64,000 bases of DNA. Source: Candidatus Thalassospirochaeta sargassi. GTDB taxonomy: Bacteria; Spirochaetota; Spirochaetia; UBA9216. The position numbers and the translations under genes were made by a program. The stretch lies in the NCBI GenBank assembly GCA_028532855.1, contig JAQQAL010000010.1, forward strand, positions 124,001 through 188,000. Direction: 5' to 3'. The notes beneath the pieces were generated by a model. That model saw nothing but the letters and a program-made list of their open reading frames with translations, was not told where the DNA came from and did not search any database. Positions 18,264 through 26,881 of the stretch are shown piece after piece; the first letter of the stretch is position 1; each line of letters opens with the position of its first letter.

Positions 18264-20240
18264 TCAACGGTAATCTTCTACAGATATTTTGTATTTTCTT
18301 AGTTTGTTATAAAGCGTTGATCGTGCAACCCCCATCTCAGCGGCTGCAGATCGCAGATTCCCACGGTGCTTGGAAAGCAGATTCTTGATATAATCGAGTT
18401 CTACCTCATTAATGCCGTTTGAACGACTATTCCCGAATCCCATCTCTGCCGGAACTGTTCCCGCATGGGCTGTATCTGGAAGATTTGAAATAATTTTAGG
18501 AGGAAGTGCTGAGGTTTCAATCAACTCATTCTCACAGATTATAACCGCCCTTTCAATAGTGTTTTCCAGCTCCCTGATATTTCCAGGCCATGTGTAGCTG
18601 TTTATTACGTCAATTGCACCGGAACTGAATCCGTCTATATACTTTCCGGATTCTTTTGAAAACCTTTTGAGAAAGTGTGTCGCCAGCAGCAGTATATCGC
18701 TTTTACGCTCTCTCAGCGGAGGCAGGACTATCTGAAGTACATTCAAACGGTAGTAGAGATCATTTCGAAAGTTTTTAAGCTTAATCTCATCATCCAGGTT
18801 TTTATTTGTAGCGGCTATAATTCTGACATCAACCCTGTTCGGGTGACGAGCGCCTATACGAAGAACATTGCCTGTTTGAAGAACCCGAAGAAGGTTTGTC
18901 TGAGCATCAAGCGGCATCTCTCCTATTTCATCAAGAAAAAGGGTTCCGCCGTCCGCAAGCTCGAATTTGCCCGGGTTTCCGTTTTTCTTGGCACCTGTGA
19001 AAGCACCGCCCTCATAGCCGAATAGCTCAGATTGTATCAGTTCGCGCGACAGAGCGCCGCAGTTTATGGCAACAAAGGGTTTATGCTTTCGTTCGCTGCT
19101 GTTGTGTATTGACTGGGCAATAAGCTCCTTGCCGGTGCCGCTTTCTCCGGTAATCAGGACATTAGTCGTATTTCGCGCGGCAAGTTCGGCCAGTTTCAGC
19201 ACATCAGAAACCTCCCGTGATTCTCCGATTATGTCGCTGAAGCTGTAGATAGCGTTAGAACCGCCGGCGATAGCTGCAAAATGCCTGATTGAAGCAGGTT
19301 CCCTGAGTCTGAGCACCATACCGTCTGTGCTGTCGCCGTTTTCAATAAAAGCGGAGGAAAAACCGATGTATGTATGCCTGCCCTTTATTTTTACCGGTAT
19401 TTCATAGTTTTCAAATTCCTGCCTTTTGGCGAATGTGTCATTGAAATCATGATTGCAGTCCATTATTTCGGAAAGCTTCAAGCCGGTCCAGTCACCGCGG
19501 TTGGAAAGAATCTGCTGTGCCTTCTCATTATTCTGTATTATCAAACCCTCTTTATTGATGACAATAATTCCGGTATCAAGCAGGTCTAGGATAGTTCTCT
19601 GCTGCAAGACCAGGTTCTTTCGTTCTTTTAGGACTTTCTTCATTTCCATTTCACGTTCAATCGCATAGGCGGTAGAGGAAACCATGCCTAATGAATGCTC
19701 ATGACCTATATTTATGGGACATGACAGGTTCAGAACCCCGATAATTCGGTTATACTGTCTGATAGGAACGGTGTTGCAAAACCAGTTGTGGTTATCTTTA
19801 AGCCAGTGCTCGGCACCGATAATCTGTACAGGTTTGCCGGTTACTAGAGCAGTTCCTACTCCGTTTGTACCGCAGTTCTCTTCAGAATGAATAGAGCCGG
19901 GAATTGGAAAGTTTTTCATCTTTTTTAATTCGTCGTTGTAAAAACTATCTAGAACTACCCCGTCTTCATCTGTTATTGTAATTGTTGTACGGCTGTTTCG
20001 TATTATTCTATAAAGTTTATGCAGATGAGGCATTGCAGCTTCAAGCATATCCTTTCGGTTTTGTATCCGTCTGTTAAGCTCATTTTTATGAACCATCGAG
20101 ACCCCGTTAAATAAAGGGTCAACCTTTAAACTTCTGCTTCGTTCCCAAGATTCCCTAATCAGGTTGCGAATCTTTTCCTGGTCTATTTTTTCCCTGTTGA
20201 TTGCATAGGCATGCCACAATTCGAGCGTTTCAATTCCCAT
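18264..20240 (-). CDS. Sigma-54-dependent transcriptional activator (AcoR/DhaR type)
   Basis: 658 residues. An N-terminal AcoR-like sensor region (ESWERSRSLKVDP, GAF with GTNGVGTALV) is followed by a PAS-like segment, a AAA+ domain (Walker A GESGTGKEL, GAFTGA loop that contacts sigma-54, Walker B GGTLFLDEIGEM) and a Fis-type helix-turn-helix at the C-terminus (AAAEMGVARSTLYNKLRKYKI). It presumably senses the sugar or an intermediate and activates the operon on its downstream side and possibly deoC. Confidence 0.92.
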   Translation of the reverse strand: MGIETLELWHAYAINREKIDQEKIRNLIRESWERSRSLKVDPLFNGVSMVHKNELNRRIQNRKDMLEAAMPHLHKLYRIIRNSRTTITITDEDGVVLDSFYNDELKKMKNFPIPGSIHSEENCGTNGVGTALVTGKPVQIIGAEHWLKDNHNWFCNTVPIRQYNRIIGVLNLSCPINIGHEHSLGMVSSTAYAIEREMEMKKVLKERKNLVLQQRTILDLLDTGIIVINKEGLIIQNNEKAQQILSNRGDWTGLKLSEIMDCNHDFNDTFAKRQEFENYEIPVKIKGRHTYIGFSSAFIENGDSTDGMVLRLREPASIRHFAAIAGGSNAIYSFSDIIGESREVSDVLKLAELAARNTTNVLITGESGTGKELIAQSIHNSSERKHKPFVAINCGALSRELIQSELFGYEGGAFTGAKKNGNPGKFELADGGTLFLDEIGEMPLDAQTNLLRVLQTGNVLRIGARHPNRVDVRIIAATNKNLDDEIKLKNFRNDLYYRLNVLQIVLPPLRERKSDILLLATHFLKRFSKESGKYIDGFSSGAIDVINSYTWPGNIRELENTIERAVIICENELIETSALPPKIISNLPDTAHAGTVPAEMGFGNSRSNGINEVELDYIKNLLSKHRGNLRSAAAEMGVARSTLYNKLRKYKISVEDYR

Positions 20241-20251
20241 GAAATCATTCT

Positions 20252-20270
20252 ATGTCCAGAAACACTACAT
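20252..20270. promoter_or_regulatory. Second copy of the activator half-site
   Basis: ATGTCC-N6-ACTACAT matches the 18222-18240 half-site with identical spacing. It lies in the divergent gap between the regulator and deoC. The role (autoregulation or deoC activation) is inferred. Confidence 0.45.
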
Positions 20271-20358
20271 TGGCAAGGAAAATTTGAAATATTTTATGTA
20301 ATGACATATTGACAATACACTGCTTTTAGATCAAAGCTGAATGAAAGGAAGGATGAAT

Positions 20359-21027
20359 ATGTTAAAAAAAGAAGATTTTGCAGCAATGACTGATCTTGCA
20401 TGCGTAAAGACCAATACAACAATTAAAGAACTTGAAAAAATGACAGAACTTGCCAACCGTTGGGACTTTATAGGAATCTATGCTCTGCCGGCACATAACG
20501 AATATATAAAACAAAGATTAAAAGCTGATTCGTCAACTTTCATTGGCGGTGCAGTAGGATTCCCTTCCGGGGGAATAAGCACAGCCATGAAAATCAGGGA
20601 AACACGGGAGTTAATCGGTTTCGGCTGTGGAGAAATCGATATGGTTATTAACCAGACATGGCTGAAAGCCGGTATGGAAAAGGAATATACAGAAGATATC
20701 GCGGGTGTCGTAAAGGCTGCCGGCGGAAAGATAGTTAAAGTTATAATTGAGGTTGGCTACCTGACTGATGAAGAGATCTATAAGGCGTCAAAGCTTGCGG
20801 CGGAGGCAGGTGCGTCCTTCATTAAGACAGCAACAGGCTGGCCTGAAACAGGAGCCGATTTTAATAATATAAAGATAATAGACCGGGCGCTAAGCGGTAC
20901 CGGATGCGGAATAAAGGCTGCCGGTGGAATCCGGGACGCAGAAACCGCCGTTAAAATGATAGAGCTTGGTGCAACAAGGTTTGGATGCAGCCTCGGTTCT
21001 GCTGAGGCTATCATCGAAAGTCTGTAA
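20359..21027 (+). CDS. deoC: Deoxyribose-phosphate aldolase (DERA)
   Basis: 222 residues from the ATG at 20359, chosen because GGAAGG lies 4-10 bases upstream; ATGs at 20341 and 20353 are poorly placed. Catalytic residues are visible: Asp in GEIDMVINQ, the Schiff-base Lys in FIKTATGW, and the proton-relay Lys in GIKAAGGIR. It reversibly cleaves 2-deoxyribose 5-phosphate to glyceraldehyde 3-phosphate and acetaldehyde. Its position beside the regulator suggests it handles the phosphorylated product of the operon. Confidence 0.88.
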   Translation: MLKKEDFAAMTDLACVKTNTTIKELEKMTELANRWDFIGIYALPAHNEYIKQRLKADSSTFIGGAVGFPSGGISTAMKIRETRELIGFGCGEIDMVINQTWLKAGMEKEYTEDIAGVVKAAGGKIVKVIIEVGYLTDEEIYKASKLAAEAGASFIKTATGWPETGADFNNIKIIDRALSGTGCGIKAAGGIRDAETAVKMIELGATRFGCSLGSAEAIIESL

Positions 21028-21060
21028 AAATCCACTCTTAAATATAAAAAAAAGCTAATA

Positions 21061-21140
21061 TTGACTTCCCAATTAATCCGATATAATCTATAGTGGTCAG
21101 TAGCAGAAAAAAAGCATTGTTGCCACTATATATAGCGTGT
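21061..21140 (+). promoter_or_regulatory. Promoter and candidate NrdR boxes of the ribonucleotide reductase gene
   Basis: TTGACT (21061-21066) and TATAAT (21082-21087) are separated by a short 15-bp spacer. Two A/T-rich sequences, GATATAATCTATAGTGG (21080-21096) and CCACTATATATAGCGTGT (21123-21140), resemble the ACACnATATnnTGTGT type of NrdR box. Their centres are about 42 bp apart, four helical turns. They are also partly complementary to each other, so a hairpin is the alternative reading. Confidence 0.4.
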
Positions 21141-21167
21141 TACAAAAGAAGAACTGGGAGGTCCTTT

Positions 21168-23408
21168 ATGTCAAAATGGGAATGGAAACAAAAAATAAGC
21201 AGAGAAATATTTGAAGCTAAATACTGTCTGCATCACGAAAAAAGTCCTGAGGAAGTATTTAGATTAATCTCTGAAGAAACAGCCTCTGTTGAAACAGATA
21301 AAGAAAAATGGGCCGGAGAGTTCTACAATGAGCTGGTAGATGGCCGCCTAATCCCGGCTGGAAGGATCCTGGCAAATGCCAGACCCGAAAGTAAAATGAA
21401 GAATTATAACAACTGTTTCACTATAGATATAGAAGATTCCATGGAAGGAATCTATGAATCACTGAAGGAGGACGCCGCAATCAGCAAAATGGGAGGCGGA
21501 GTCGGCTTCGATATCTCAAAACTCAGACCTAAAGGCGCCCCTCTGTCCAGCGGCAGCGAATCTTCAGGCGTAATATCATTTCTTAGAATTTTTGATCAGT
21601 CAGCAAAGACTATAATGACAGGAGGGCAGCGTCGATCAGCCCATATTGCACTACTTGATATATCGCATCCAGAGATTGAAGACTTTATCACTGTAAAAAA
21701 AGGTGACAGCAACGGCGAACTCACCCAATTCAATATCTCGGTAAAGGTCAGCGATGATTTTATCCAGGCTGTCAAGAATGACGACGACTGGGATCTTGTT
21801 TTCGACGGCAGGGTCTATAAAACAGTAAAAGCACGCTACCTCTACGAGATGCTGGCCAAAAACGCCTACACTCATAACGAGCCCGGCATATTCTATGCAG
21901 ATACCGTAGAACGCTTTAACAACGGTTACTGGGCATTCAAGATGGACAGGGTTAACCCCTGCGGCGAGCTTGTAATGCCGCCCTACTCACTATGCTGTCT
22001 CTCGGCAATCAACCTGACCAAGTATATTGATAATCCCTTTACCGATAATGCTGTTTTCAACTTCGAGCAGTTCGCGAAAACAGTCAGTGTAGGCGTAAGA
22101 TTCCTTGACAATATTCTCGATGTCACCGAATATCCGCTGGAGAAAATAGAAACCTTTTCAAAGCAGTGGCGGCGAATTGGTCTGGGAATAACCGGTCTGG
22201 GAGATGCCTTCACAATGCTGGGGGTTAAATACGGATCCAGAGACTCTAAAGATATAGTTGAAGAAATAGCGGCAACCCTTCGAAACGAATCCTACCTCGC
22301 ATCAGCTGCAATCGCAGCAGAAAAAGGAACTTTTCCTGCTTATGATGAAGAAAAATATCTGCAGGCGGAATTTATCAAGAATCTTCCCGAGCAAATAAGG
22401 TCGGAAATAAAGAAGAACGGTATAAGAAATGTTCAAATGAACACTATTGCTCCAACCGGCACAACATCTCTGTCTGTCGGCCAGAACTGCTCCTCGGGAA
22501 TAGAACCAATCTTCGCCCTCACCTACAACCGGACAATCAGAACCGGTGTTGCAGATCAAACCGTTACCGAAGAAGTATCCGACTACGCCTATAATATGTA
22601 TCGCGATATAACCGGTAATGATGATGTTCCTGAATACTTTGTAACTACCCTTGAAATTGATCCATATGATTCAATCGACGTACAGGCCGCGTTTCAAAAG
22701 TACATTGACCACTCAATTTCAAAGACCCTGAACCTCCCGGACGGAACAAGTTTTGAGGAGTATCAGAACCTCTTTATGTACGCCTACGACAAAGGACTTA
22801 AGGGGTTCACAACCTTTAACCCTAACGGCTCAATGAAGGGAATACTCGAATACTCAAACAAGGACTCTGAAGAGCCTATACACACACATCACGCCCCTAC
22901 AAGACCCTCTGAGCTACCCTGCGACATCCACAGAGTGCGTGCCGGACGAAACAGCATTATCGTGATAGTAGGTAAGCTTAAAAACAGCCTGTATGAACTA
23001 TTTGTTATCGATGATCCCGAATCAAAAATAGACATAGAAACAGAGAAAAAAACCGTGGTACGCAAAGCAGGCGGTGGACGATACGATCTTGTATATCTGA
23101 ACGGATCGGAAGAAATCAAGCTTCAGAACTTTACAAAGGAGTTTGACTCACCAAATTCTTCGCTTGCCAGGTTCATATCAATGTCGCTTAGGCACGGTAC
23201 TCCACTGCAGTTCGTTATCAACCAGCTGCAGAAAGACACAAACTTTACCGACTTTGAACGCTCAGTAGCCCGTGTACTTAAAAACTACATCAAGGACGGG
23301 GAGGAAGTAATAACATCAGATGGTGAATGCCCAGAGTGCAAACAGCGTCTAACCTACGCCGACGGCTGTATAACCTGCTTCAACTGCGGCTATTCACGCT
23401 GCGGCTGA
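21168..23408 (+). CDS. nrdJ: Adenosylcobalamin-dependent (class II) ribonucleotide reductase
   Basis: 746 residues from the ATG at 21168, preceded by GGGAGGT; the frame is open further upstream without support. It reduces ribonucleotides with a B12 radical. Seen: active-site region YNNCF near residue 80, GGGVGFDISKLRP, the NPCGEL motif, and TGTTSLSVGQNCSSG. The C-terminus carries two CxxC-like pairs (CPECKQR, CITCFNCGYSRC) for zinc binding or thiol delivery. No N-terminal ATP cone is seen. It needs no oxygen and no separate radical subunit. Confidence 0.92.
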   Translation: MSKWEWKQKISREIFEAKYCLHHEKSPEEVFRLISEETASVETDKEKWAGEFYNELVDGRLIPAGRILANARPESKMKNYNNCFTIDIEDSMEGIYESLKEDAAISKMGGGVGFDISKLRPKGAPLSSGSESSGVISFLRIFDQSAKTIMTGGQRRSAHIALLDISHPEIEDFITVKKGDSNGELTQFNISVKVSDDFIQAVKNDDDWDLVFDGRVYKTVKARYLYEMLAKNAYTHNEPGIFYADTVERFNNGYWAFKMDRVNPCGELVMPPYSLCCLSAINLTKYIDNPFTDNAVFNFEQFAKTVSVGVRFLDNILDVTEYPLEKIETFSKQWRRIGLGITGLGDAFTMLGVKYGSRDSKDIVEEIAATLRNESYLASAAIAAEKGTFPAYDEEKYLQAEFIKNLPEQIRSEIKKNGIRNVQMNTIAPTGTTSLSVGQNCSSGIEPIFALTYNRTIRTGVADQTVTEEVSDYAYNMYRDITGNDDVPEYFVTTLEIDPYDSIDVQAAFQKYIDHSISKTLNLPDGTSFEEYQNLFMYAYDKGLKGFTTFNPNGSMKGILEYSNKDSEEPIHTHHAPTRPSELPCDIHRVRAGRNSIIVIVGKLKNSLYELFVIDDPESKIDIETEKKTVVRKAGGGRYDLVYLNGSEEIKLQNFTKEFDSPNSSLARFISMSLRHGTPLQFVINQLQKDTNFTDFERSVARVLKNYIKDGEEVITSDGECPECKQRLTYADGCITCFNCGYSRCG

Positions 23409-23573
23409 TATTTACTAAGAGTCAGGGCGTCCGGGCGGGCCAGTCGGGGCCGGGACTTTAAACCGGGTTCCCGGTTTAAAGTCAGCCCTGCGGGCTCCCC
23501 TTATGTCCCTGACGCTGAAGCTCCTGTGGAGCTTTTAGCGTTTTGCTTCGCAAAACATCCGGCTTAATTAAGC
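23409..23573. repeat. Hairpin-rich intergenic repeat between convergent genes
   Basis: Several strong stems follow one another: GACTTTAAACCGGG paired with its complement (about 23455-23484), AGCTCC/GGAGCT and GTTTTGC/GCAAAAC. The motif GCGTCAGGGA (minus strand, about 23500-23510) recurs at 63418-63428 beside other GC-rich stems. This suggests a dispersed palindromic repeat that also serves as a two-way terminator. Confidence 0.45.
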
Positions 23574-24080
23574 CTATATTGATTTTACAGCCTTCAATGC
23601 TGAATCAAAATCTGGGTCCTGTGTAATTTCAGGAACCTGTTCGGTATAGACAACCTTACCGGCTGTATCTACGACGACGACTGCTCTTGAAAGCAGGCCT
23701 CTTATGGGGCCGTCGGTTATAAGAACACCATAATCTTTTCCAAAATCGGGAGTCCTGAAAACAGAAGCATTCCTGACTTTCTCCAGCCCCTCACTCTCAC
23801 AGAAACGGCCGTGAGCAAATGGCAGGTCTGCTGAAATACAGAGTACCTCTGTATTCTCAAGATTGTTAAGTTCAGAGTTGAACTTACGGACTGAAGCTGC
23901 ACATACTGAGGTGTCAAGGCTCGGGAAGATATTAAGAATCAGCTTTTTGCCGGCGAAATCAGAGAGTTTAACCTCTGACATGTCGGTTGATGTAAGAGTG
24001 AATGACGGTGCATCAGCTCCTGTCGCCGGAAGAGTTCCAATAGTATTAATTTTATTTCCTTCTAATGTAATTTCAGACAT
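23574..24080 (-). CDS. tpx: Thiol peroxidase (Tpx)
   Basis: 168 residues. The peroxidatic cysteine is in LDTSVCAASVRKF (about residue 60) and the resolving cysteine in GRFCESEG (about residue 94), the atypical 2-Cys arrangement of Tpx. It reduces hydroperoxides with thioredoxin. Divergent from the candidate selenoprotein gene; the two may share redox control. Confidence 0.92.
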   Translation of the reverse strand: MSEITLEGNKINTIGTLPATGADAPSFTLTSTDMSEVKLSDFAGKKLILNIFPSLDTSVCAASVRKFNSELNNLENTEVLCISADLPFAHGRFCESEGLEKVRNASVFRTPDFGKDYGVLITDGPIRGLLSRAVVVVDTAGKVVYTEQVPEITQDPDFDSALKAVKSI

Positions 24081-24147
24081 GTAGATTCTCCTTTATATTT
24101 CTATGATGCTATTAAGATAATAATAAAATTTGAATAAGTAAACTTTA

Positions 24148-24176
24148 TTGACATTGATGCTATATATGTCTAAACT
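24148..24176 (+). promoter_or_regulatory. Sigma-70 promoter of the small TGA-containing gene
   Basis: TTGACA (24148-24153), 17-bp spacer, TAAACT (24171-24176). It ends 16 bp before the ATG, with AGAGGA as ribosome-binding site. Confidence 0.6.
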
Positions 24177-24192
24177 AATATAGAGGATTTTT

Positions 24193-24384
24193 ATGGATGA
24201 AACATTATTAATGGTCTTAGCTCTTGCCGGTTGGATTATTCTTCAGAGGTGGATACTTCCCAGGTTCGGGGTACATACATGAATGAGCCCTAAGGGCAGC
24301 TGCTCGGTCGAGCAGGAAAAAGATGAAACCGAGAAAACGGTTGTTGAAGTCAAAAAGATTGATATAGACAGTCTTGATGACTAA
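24193..24384 (+). CDS. Candidate small membrane selenoprotein (in-frame TGA)
   Basis: The frame gives 63 residues if TGA 24280-24282 is read as selenocysteine: an N-terminal helix MDETLLMVLALAGWIILQ, then RWILPRFGVHT-U-MSPKGSC, then an acidic tail ending DIDSLDD and TAA. The next ATG follows the TGA directly and in the same frame. Twenty-three bases after the TGA the stem CTGCTC-GGTC-GAGCAG places a GGTC loop as in bacterial SECIS elements (loop about 16-37 nt from UGA). A promoter, a ribosome-binding site and a terminator bracket the whole unit. Alternatively two separate tiny ORFs of 29 and 33 residues. Confidence 0.6.
24283..24317 (+). promoter_or_regulatory. Putative bacterial SECIS hairpin
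   Basis: Directly after the in-frame TGA. The apical part is a perfect 6-bp stem CTGCTC/GAGCAG with loop GGTC, similar to the GGUCU apical loop of E. coli fdhF. A lower GCCCTAAGGGC stem may extend it. Confidence 0.5.
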
Positions 24385-24389
24385 AAAAG

Positions 24390-24436
24390 AGGAGCAAATT
24401 GCCTGCAGGATGCAAGTTATCAGGCTCCTTTTTTTT
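24390..24436 (+). terminator. Rho-independent terminator
   Basis: AGGAGC pairs with GCTCCT around an inner TTGC/GCAA stem and is followed by eight T. It ends the small TGA-containing gene 5 bp after its stop. Confidence 0.8.
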
Positions 24437-24437
24437 A

Positions 24438-24466
24438 TTGAAATATAAAAACTCTGGATTTATAAT
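24438..24466 (+). promoter_or_regulatory. Sigma-70 promoter of the FG-GAP lipoprotein
   Basis: TTGAAA (24438-24443), 17-bp spacer, TATAAT (24461-24466), 55 bp before the chosen start. Confidence 0.55.
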
Positions 24467-24520
24467 TAGATATTCGCTACTTGTTATGCACCCTGGTTCA
24501 GAAGAATAATGGGGTTTCAA

Positions 24521-25660
24521 ATGAAAAAAAAAGTAAAAAAAAATATTTTAGTTCTAATATTTATTGTGTTGCTGAGTTCCTGTTCGCAGTTTAATAATCA
24601 GCCTGAAACAATATTAACTCCAGATATCTCAGACAGTCTGGCATTTGGTCGTAAAGTTGCGATATCAGGTGATATCGCGCTGGTAAGTGCAGTACTGGAT
24701 AACTACGATGGGACACATGAATTGTATACAGGGTCAGTCTATGTATTTGAAGGTGGCGATGAAGAATGGTCTCACACACAGAAACTAACTGCATCAGATT
24801 TAGCCGACGGGGACAGATTCGGGTCGGATATTGCTATTTCGGGAACAACTGCCATAATAGGTGCCTGCTGTGCCAATGGTGATAAACTTAATGAGGGTGC
24901 TGCGTATATCTTTAAACAGGAGAACGGTGAATTCTCTCAAGCGCAGAAACTGACGGTTTCAGACGCAGATACGGATGATAATTTCGGGACCCGGGTTACA
25001 ATATACGGTGATACTGCGGCAGTTGCAGCGCCCGGCAAAAGTTCCAGCTCTATTTCCGGGGCTGTTTACATATTTGAAAAATCCGGTGGCACATGGATCC
25101 AGAGTCAGATGCTGACAGTCGAAACGAATGAGAACCTGGGAACCTCCCTCGATTTATCCGAAGAATATCTCTTTGTCGGTTCAGAGTCTGATGATCTCTA
25201 TGGATCAGTCTATGTATTTGAATATGACGGAGACAGCTGGATTCAAGGTTCAAAAATTTCAGCATCAGACCAGGGCTCATCAGATTTATTCGGAGGTGAT
25301 ATTGCGTTTTCAGAAGATACACTTATAGTCGGGGCTGCAGGCAATGATGATAACGGTGCAGATTCAGGCTCCGCGTATATATATCAGGAAAGTAGTGGCA
25401 ACTGGAGTCAAATCCGGAACCTGCTTCCGGATGATGGGATTGACGATGCCTGTTTTGGAACCTCGGTAGCAATCTACTCCGATACAGCCGTGATAGGATG
25501 CGCCGGTGCCGTATATATCTACTCACAGAGCTCCGGAACCTGGAGCAGCACCAGGAAAATTACCAATACAAGTGAGCACTTCGGCGAATCAACAGCAATC
25601 GATGAATCAGTATTGATTGTAGGTTGTGCAGAATCAGCATATATCTATCAGCTGGATTAG
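24521..25660 (+). CDS. FG-GAP repeat lipoprotein
   Basis: 379 residues from ATG 24521 (GGGG six bases upstream); ATG 24509 would add four residues. A lysine-rich start, a hydrophobic stretch and lipobox LLSSC make it a lipoprotein. At least six repeats of the type FGxxxxxxxDTxxxGA (for example FGSDIAISGTTAIIGA, FGTRVTIYGDTAAVAAP) predict a beta-propeller with repeated acidic calcium-type loops. Such domains mediate surface binding. No enzyme motif is seen. Confidence 0.75.
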   Translation: MKKKVKKNILVLIFIVLLSSCSQFNNQPETILTPDISDSLAFGRKVAISGDIALVSAVLDNYDGTHELYTGSVYVFEGGDEEWSHTQKLTASDLADGDRFGSDIAISGTTAIIGACCANGDKLNEGAAYIFKQENGEFSQAQKLTVSDADTDDNFGTRVTIYGDTAAVAAPGKSSSSISGAVYIFEKSGGTWIQSQMLTVETNENLGTSLDLSEEYLFVGSESDDLYGSVYVFEYDGDSWIQGSKISASDQGSSDLFGGDIAFSEDTLIVGAAGNDDNGADSGSAYIYQESSGNWSQIRNLLPDDGIDDACFGTSVAIYSDTAVIGCAGAVYIYSQSSGTWSSTRKITNTSEHFGESTAIDESVLIVGCAESAYIYQLD

Positions 25661-25678
25661 ACATATATTTCAATCTGC

Positions 25679-26881
25679 TCATCTACTCGTGCGTTTTTTG
25701 AGTCTGCCATATCTTTTATTCAAGTCCGGAAGGTGCTGCGCAATTCTAAAACGCTCCATCGCAAGCATTTTCTCGGTTATCTCCAGAGCTGTTTCAGGCT
25801 TGTGCGCCCTGTGTTCGTAGTATTTGGCAAGCTCAGTTGCAGCAAAAATACTCCTGCCGTCAGCCCAGAGTTTCTCCCAGATCATAATTGCCTGCTCCCA
25901 GCGGTCTGTGCGCTTGAAAATAAGGCTGAGCTCTATGCCGGCCCTGTAATTACCGGCCCCCCAGGCCTGTTTCAGCACTTCTACTGCAGCTTCAGGCCGT
26001 TTTTCAATGAGCATTGAAGCAAGTCCAAGCTGGTCGAAGAAATCTGTTGTTCCTGCACCAGTGTCATTTCCCGGACCTGGAGTACCCCCGGCTGCTTCAT
26101 CAAACAGCTGCTCATGGACAGTAAGAAGCTCGGCAAGGCTTGCAATATCCTCAAGGTGGTGTGCTATAACGCCCGCAATTGTATCCCATCGGCCTGTGCG
26201 GACAAAATCAAAATACAGGTCGGGAATCATGAACCCTGGAACGTCAAGTTCGCGGTGTTTATCAAGTATGCGGGTCTCAATATCGCCTAATGAACAGCTT
26301 CCAATTATATTTTTCCATAGCCTGCGCGAGCTGTAAAGTAAATCAAGCTGGTACCCGAACTCTGCCTTAATGCCGTTCATCGAAAATCGGGTGTTAAGCA
26401 CGTTTGCATCAAATGATTTTCCGTTGTATGAGACATATATACGCTCAGGACTTATAAAATCTTTAAGCCGGTCCAGAAAGGCGGGCTCTCCCGGAAAATC
26501 AGAAAGAAATATCTGGGTGATTTGAAAATTATCTGTGCCCGGTACAAGTTCACCAAAACCCGCAAGAAAGATAATGTTACCGGCGCCCGCACTGAGCCCG
26601 GTGGTTTCAGTATCGTAGAATATTAAGTCTGATGCAGGGATTTTCCGGTCCGGGGATTGGATTTTGTTTAAGAGTATGCTTGAAACGTTCTGGGGCAGTG
26701 CATTTTTTATTACACTCACCTTCTCATAGACCATATCTTCAACCTTGTTCCACCCGTTTTCAAGCAGCACCTCTCCTGCATCAGATTGTTCTGGTTTTGC
26801 AGTTCGAGAATCCTCATCCGGCGTTGCTGCCGACTGCTGCTTTATTGCATCAAGTCTGCCGCGAAGGTCTTTCAAGTCCAT
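25679..26881 (-). CDS. mrfB: MrfB/YprB-like exonuclease with C-terminal repeats
   Basis: 400 residues. A DEDD-type RNase H-fold exonuclease core runs from residue 85 (FYDTETTGLSAGAGNIIFLAG, then VSYNGKSFDANVLNTRF) to about 240 (IAGVIAHHLEDIASL). A helical TPR-like C-terminus follows. In Bacillus subtilis MrfB works with helicase MrfA in a UvrABC-independent repair of mitomycin C adducts. Here the ATG directly abuts the stop of the helicase gene. Confidence 0.8.
   Translation of the reverse strand: MDLKDLRGRLDAIKQQSAATPDEDSRTAKPEQSDAGEVLLENGWNKVEDMVYEKVSVIKNALPQNVSSILLNKIQSPDRKIPASDLIFYDTETTGLSAGAGNIIFLAGFGELVPGTDNFQITQIFLSDFPGEPAFLDRLKDFISPERIYVSYNGKSFDANVLNTRFSMNGIKAEFGYQLDLLYSSRRLWKNIIGSCSLGDIETRILDKHRELDVPGFMIPDLYFDFVRTGRWDTIAGVIAHHLEDIASLAELLTVHEQLFDEAAGGTPGPGNDTGAGTTDFFDQLGLASMLIEKRPEAAVEVLKQAWGAGNYRAGIELSLIFKRTDRWEQAIMIWEKLWADGRSIFAATELAKYYEHRAHKPETALEITEKMLAMERFRIAQHLPDLNKRYGRLKKRTSR

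Noticed and set aside
20270-20290. Second -24/-12 promoter before deoC
   Set aside because: TTGGCA is present but the -12 GC is missing at 10-bp spacing.
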